Shown here in pieces: positions 59,105 through 64,000 of a DNA stretch of 64,000 bases. This stretch comes from Phyllostachys edulis (Eukaryota; Streptophyta; Magnoliopsida; Poales; Poaceae): the NCBI GenBank assembly GCA_036346405.1, contig CM070563.1:26349600-26413599 (forward strand), written 5' to 3'. The translations under genes and the position numbers were made by a program. How positions within the stretch are numbered: the first letter of the stretch is position 1; the number at the start of each line of letters is the position of its first letter. Under the pieces are notes generated by a model. The model ran no database searches. It saw only the letters and a list, made by a program, of their open reading frames with translations, and had not been told where the DNA came from.

Positions 59105-59359
59105 CACCATCCGTTCTTTTTAACTTGTTGTTTTGGATCAACACAATGTCTAATACACACTTTTAACCATCACTTTTTCTAATTATATGTTAGCAAAAAT
59201 TATGTAAAACTCTAATGATACGCAAGCACTTTGGATAGCAAATCTACTCATTTCATTTCCATGTGACAAATCCAAAAACTTTTGTGCGTATTAATGGCCA
59301 AAATTTAAAAATATTGATAGAACACATTCTAAAGAGACACTATTTGAGAACGAACTGAG
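59105..59359. mobile_element. Stowaway-type MITE
   Basis: Ends CACCATCCGTTC (59105) and GAACGAACTGAG (to 59359), partly inverted copies and variants of the common CTCCCTCCGTTC terminus, with TA on both sides (59103-59104 and 59360-59361). Length 255 bp. Tc1/mariner-derived Stowaway elements are known for TA duplications and this terminus. Confidence 0.6.
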
Positions 59360-59756
59360 TATATATTTACTTAAATTTAGCTCTCGTTCTCTCGACACAA
59401 TATCATGGTATGATACTTTGAACCTTCTGATCACTACGTAGGTTGGTTCAAGTTGTTGTCTACGAAGGATACAATTGAAAAGGTGAACGGTTTAGAGGAA
59501 CGCGAATAGGATTACCATACTCCTCTTTAATCAGTGGTGGTATCTTCAACTTAGAATAAAATATGAAAAAGATATAGTTTGGTTATTCACTACATGTGCC
59601 TTAATGGATTTGGACACCTCTTGAGTTGTGGCTAGCAAATTTCATTAGTACTTAATTTCATTTAAACTAATAGACTACTAGCACTAAGTCCTGCAAGTTC
59701 ATCATGGATGGAGGGGACCAAGCCCCTGCCAACTGCCCTGTCTCCTCCACTGACTA

Positions 59757-59966
59757 CTCCCTATGTTCAAGAATATATATCGTTTTGGACATTGATACAG
59801 TCTCTAACATACAACTTTGATTATTACTTTTTATACGAATATGTTAATAAAATAATATAAATTTATTATATTATGAATTTTTTTTATAAATAATCTAATG
59901 CTAACATTTTCTATCGACCAATACAAATAGTTTTTATGTAAAAGTGGTCAAAGTTAAGGAAGTTTG
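59757..59966. mobile_element. Stowaway-type MITE, truncated by copia
   Basis: It starts CTCCCTATGTTC after TA (59755-59756). The AT-rich body continues to 59966, where the minus-strand copia LTR begins. The other terminus is not in the window; if the copia insertion is simple it lies beyond the right edge after the 5' LTR. Confidence 0.6.
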
Positions 59967-60801
59967 TGTTGGACCGAAAATGCGACTAGAGGGGGGGGTG
60001 AATAGGAGCACACTCACTTTTTCACAAAGGTCATATTCAACTCCAATCTCACTCTAGTAGCTATAGAAGCTATGAAGATCAATCTACAAGTACAGCGGAA
60101 GACATGTATTGAATCTAAACCAAAATCCCCAAAGCAAAAGATCAAACGAGGTTCAAACCCTAAAGGGCGGTCAGACCGGTGGCTTATGGGTGGTCTGACC
60201 GGCGTTATAACTTCGGTCTGACCGATTTCGCCCGTAATGTAAGAACGTACCAAAACTCAAAGCTCAAATCGATCTAACTTTTGATCCATGAAGGCAAACT
60301 CCACGAAACTTGACACACACCTTCTCAAAGATATTTGGAACCTATTCCAATCGGAGATCGTGAACATCCAAGCCAAAGTTCCTATTTTTTTCAGTTTGAA
60401 CGAAGGTGGTTCAAAAACCGAGTCAAAACGAAAATATGATCTAAAGACTTGCTCGTGGGTGATTGATGATCAAGATGATCCTAGATGGGTTCCCACATGT
60501 CACAGCAAGTTAGATCAAGGCAAGAAACTAAGCAAAAACTCGCGGATTAAAGAAAGACCACAAATCACCAAATAGAGAGAAAGAAAGCAAATAGACTCAT
60601 CTTTGAGGGAACTTTCTTTGGATTGATTTGATATGGTATTGGTTTACAGCCACTCCATCAATAGAGGACAAAGACTCAATACATGAGCACGAAATCAAAT
60701 CCAACTCTCTAGAACCCTAACCTCCACTAATCCTCTCCCTAAGCAAACTAGAGTTTTAAACACAATGAAAGGGTTTAAGGGGTGCAGCCACCTCTCTCCT
60801 C

Positions 60802-60809
60802 TATTTATA
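60802..60809 (-). promoter_or_regulatory. TATA box of minus-strand copia LTR
   Basis: TATTTATA on the plus strand is TATAAATA on the element's strand, at the same relative position as in the two related LTRs. Confidence 0.6.
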
Positions 60810-62070
60810 GTGGAGGCTTAGACCTTTTAGAAGATTGAACCCTAATGGGCTCCCGTTAATGCTCAAAATAAACGGGACACATACGCACGCCTTTTAAAGC
60901 ACCGTCTTCATCTCTTGACCTAATCCCTTCACCTTGCACCATCTTGCACCGTGAGTTGGCAAAAGGTCACCAAGGTGGTATTTGGTAAAATTACCAAAAT
61001 ACCCCTTCTCGATCTTTTTGCAAAGACCGAGTCCCAACAGCGTGAAGCACCTCCCATGCTTCGCCACGTGTAGGTTGATCCAACGGCTCTCATCATGTCG
61101 GCAAGTCTCTCCCATCCGGCTCCCACCGAAACCACCCTGGCACTTGCACCGACCCCCGCGCCACTTAATCGAACCCGTCGCACCGAACTGCCCGTTCGGT
61201 CATCTTTGTCCCTCTTGCGCCATGCTTGACTCCATTGACCTCACCCGGCATCCCCGATTGTTCTGGACCTCAGCTCTCCAAGCCTAGTCCCGATCGTCCT
61301 CGCCGTTGACCGTCATTGACCTCCAAGCAACCTGCACATCAATAGACAAAGAAATCGAATCCGGGAACAAGTTCTTTACAACTTGACCCACGTTAGTCAA
61401 AACATGCATCATGCAACACATATGCCATGAAACCCATGAACTTGACCTAACCCAACAATCATCACCACCATTTGGCCGATGAGATTAGTGAAAACTGGTC
61501 AGACCGCCACTTTGGCCGGTTTGACCGCCCCCTAGGACTTAGCCAAAAATCCACTCGAGGCATGGCCGGTCTGACCGCCAAAATGGTCGGTTGGACACCG
61601 GCCGGCCGATCACAGGCCAATGCCGGCCGATCAAGACCGACCGACAAAGATTCTCAACTTTGCCGAAAACACGTGTTTCGACAAACCGTAAGCGACATTG
61701 CCAATTGTAACATCATCCTAAGATCTCAGGCATATCCCCATGATATCCACAGTCTCCCCCTTGATGAACACATTGGCAATTTTCCACAAATGCAAATTTA
61801 GGGGGTTTGAAAAGTAAAAACACGTCGTTTTCGCACAAAGGCACAACTTGGTCCAAATGCAAGAGAAAGCAATGGAAATGACCAAGCTGTCTTCAGAATA
61901 GTAAAGGAAAGTGAGATACGGCAAAAGAAAGCGAGAAAGCTTCATTTTCCAGAAATGGGTCAATATCTCACTTAAGGTCCATATGAAAGAACAATTGTTC
62001 GATATGACCTTTGATCATTGTGAGGAATAAGAATTGCAATTCAAGTTCAGAAGTAGCAATAAGACCATAA

Positions 62071-62338
62071 GAATGCAAATAAGAAACTCCCCCTCACTAT
62101 GATCCTCAAATTTCAGAAAATCTCAAATTTTCAATTCTTCTCCAAGTAGCTCCTCCTTTTTCGTAACTCCCCTTTTTCTCCCCTTTTTCAACCATCTTTC
62201 ATAAGAATGCAAATAAGAAACTCCCCCTCACTATGATCCTCAAATTTCAGAAAATCTCAAATTTTCAATTCTTCTCCAAGTAGCTCCCCCTTTTTCGTAA
62301 CTCCCATTTTTCTCCCATTTTTCAACCATCTTCTCCCC
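62071..62338. repeat. 134-bp tandem duplication in copia spacer
   Basis: The sequence starting GAATGCAAATAAGAAACTCC occurs at 62071 and again at 62205, and the two ~134-bp units differ at only a few positions. The high identity suggests a recent duplication inside the spacer of this copy. The relative at 26745-28250 shows no such duplication. Confidence 0.85.
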
Positions 62339-63585
62339 CTTTGACAATGGAGTCATCAAGGAATCACGCCTTCCTCTCGTCTAGAGATAACAAATGCAGA
62401 ATGAGGAAAAAACATAAGAAGGAGCATGCATGAAATGCAATAGAGTGGCTTCATTTTTTTTGTATTTTTCAATTTTTGATTACAAGAAGCTTTGGAGATT
62501 ACCCAAAAGAACAAGCTAGCATTTCAAAATTGCACAAACAACATATCAAGCCTAACAGCGCTAGCAAGATCATGATAAGACATATATATCAAAGCTACGC
62601 TCGAAGGCTCAATGTAAAGCAATAAATTTGATCAATTTAAGCAAAGCTTCAAATCTAGCAAGTTCGTCAACAAGGATCCTAAAATGATAGTATCCATGTC
62701 AAAATGTCAAAGTTAGATCAAAAAGATAACAAAGACCACATTAAGAGACAAACAGGTCCTGAATTGAATCATTTTGCTCAATTTTGTCAAACACCCATTT
62801 TTCAACAAATTTTCATTTGCAATGAATATTGAAGTTGACTAATGGTCTAACTTAGTGAAAAGATCCTGGACTAGGAGCCATCCACAAACTCTTCCTAAGC
62901 TTCTACCAGGGCGACAAATCTTGGGGTTCATGTCAGTTTTGAAAAGCAGTCCCCATGAGATCGTCTGGATCATCAAACTATCTCCAAGTTCATGTCTATG
63001 ACATGCAGTCTCGTAAGAGTAGTTTGGCACAATTTAAGCATAAGACAATCGTGAAATTGATTTTTCATTTTTCATTTGCACAAGAGCATTTTTAGATTCT
63101 CAGAAACACAAGAAGCTCAAGTAATGATCAATCTTAGATTCAAGAGCTAACAAAGCAATTTTGATAGGGCCAATGTCACAAAAGGAGCACTATTGCGTAA
63201 CTAACTAAAACATCCACAAATTGCAGTTTTTAGTTCGAGTTGTCTTAAAGTTCTAGCTCATACAGCAAAGACTTGGCTACACATGTGAAAGCATGATAAT
63301 TCTAGCAAGTCAAGGAACGAGACATGGTATTGAGCAAGAATTAAAATACTAAAGCTCCAAAGGGTAATAAGCAAAGCTTCATCAATTTTAAAAGATAAGC
63401 AGAAAGCTTATATTACAATGCATCTTTTTGTATTTTTCATGTGAATGTAATATGATACAATGAGATGCAAGAAAAGCTCAAAAAGCCTAAAAAGCCTAAA
63501 AAGATCAAAAAGATCAAAAAGTTCAAAAGAAGATCAAGAAAAGATCAAATGAACAAGGAAAGATCAGAAAAGATCGAACTCCCCC

Positions 63586-64000
63586 TCAAACCAACCCATA
63601 GGGATAAATTACCCCTAACTCGCTTCGCAAGGTGGCAAACCTTGTTGGGTCTAAAGGCTTGGTGAGGATATCAGCCAACTGAGCCTCGGACTCCACAAAA
63701 TGCAGCACAATATCACCCTTCTCAACATGGTCTCTAAGGAAGTGAAAACGAATGTCTATGTACTTGGTCCTAGAATGTTGCACTGGGTTTTTAGCAATGT
63801 TAACAACAGAAGTGTTATCGCAGAAAAGAGGAACACTAGCAAATTTTAACCCAAAGTCCTTAATAGTGGACACCATCCACAAAATCGACTACAAGAATTA
63901 GCAAAGCAGCCTACATATTCAAATTTCAAAGAAGGATTGTGCAACAGAGGACTGCTTCCTAGAAGACCAACAGACAAGAGAAGTGCCTAAGAAATGACAT
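63586..64000 (-). pseudogene. Copia RNase H, SIRE-like, C-terminal part
   Basis: Minus strand: FLGTSLVCWSSRKQSSVAQS near the right edge, two stops (about 63890-63920), then VPLFCDNTSVVNIAKNP, RTKYIDIRFHFLRDHVEKGD, LADILTKPLDPTRFATLR and LGVIYPYGLV ending near 63589. It aligns closely with the plus-strand copy interrupted at 23299/26695, confirming the same family. The stops lie where the alanine/glutamate-rich AEAEY part should be. Confidence 0.88.

Larger units (their letters stand above)
59967..64000 (-). mobile_element. Ty1/copia SIRE-like element, minus strand, runs off window
   Basis: The 3' LTR is 59967-61751 (plus-strand ends TGTTGGACCG and TATCCACA), the same family as 4284-6170 and 28251-29873, with TATA box 60802-60809 on the minus strand. 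The polypurine tract is at 61752-61762, followed by a spacer to about 63585 containing a 134-bp tandem duplication, then the RNase H end. The 5 bp left of the LTR are GTTTG (59962-59966). The 5' part lies outside the window. Confidence 0.88.

Overview
The window is plant nuclear DNA, almost certainly from a grass (Poaceae) and rice-like in its repeat types. The evidence is: large Ty3/gypsy LTRs of about 2.6-4.6 kb, SIRE-like and Tork-like Ty1/copia elements, CACTA transposons with 3-bp target duplications, Tourist-, Stowaway- and Mutator-type MITEs, and one spliced plant gene. No bacterial operons, rRNA, tRNA or CRISPR were seen. All family names come from motif recognition; no database was searched.

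Layout. (1) 236-12600 is a nest readable from target-site duplications (TSDs). A 318-bp Tourist-like MITE (TSD TAA) was split by a plus-strand gypsy solo LTR (340-12378, TSD GCTAT). That LTR was split by a non-autonomous CACTA element (1097-2228, TSD CTT) and by a minus-strand gypsy element (2889-10874, right end lost). The 3' LTR of the minus-strand gypsy was in turn split by a copia solo LTR (4284-6170, TSD GTGAC). (2) 12601-13723 is host sequence that ends in the displaced 3' flank of the only host gene. (3) 13729-36713 is a gypsy element (TSD AAAAT on both sides) filled by later insertions: a gypsy LTR piece, a truncated CACTA, a SIRE-like copia element carrying a gypsy solo LTR inside its RNase H gene (TSD TTTTG), and another gypsy LTR. 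(4) 36722-40511 (minus strand) is a seven-exon cystathionine gamma-synthase (CGS) gene. The 23-kb nest of block 3 lies 3 nt after its stop codon and a gag-only copia element (TSD ACAAA) lies in intron 4. Two apparent frameshifts suggest it is a pseudogene. (5) 42099-49838 is a Tork-like copia element (TSD TTAAG) interrupted in its protease by a 4.7-kb CACTA element (43731-48427, TSD TAA). That CACTA element carries exon-intron fragments of two unrelated host genes, exocyst SEC10 and V-ATPase subunit A. (6) 49844-58874 is a pyrimidine-rich repeat region with a degenerate tandem array split by a 4.6-kb gypsy solo LTR, a Mutator-type MITE with a 9-bp TSD, and a Helitron-like 3' terminus. (7) 58875-64000 holds two Stowaway-type MITEs and the 3' part of a minus-strand SIRE-like copia element that runs off the right edge.

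No set of genes here works together as a pathway. The biology lies in transposon nesting, gene capture and gene decay. CGS would make cystathionine from O-phosphohomoserine and cysteine in plastid methionine synthesis, but this copy looks broken. Every transposon coding region visible carries stops, frameshifts or deletions, and several of the stops sit where a CGA or TGG codon is expected, consistent with C-to-T decay of methylated DNA.
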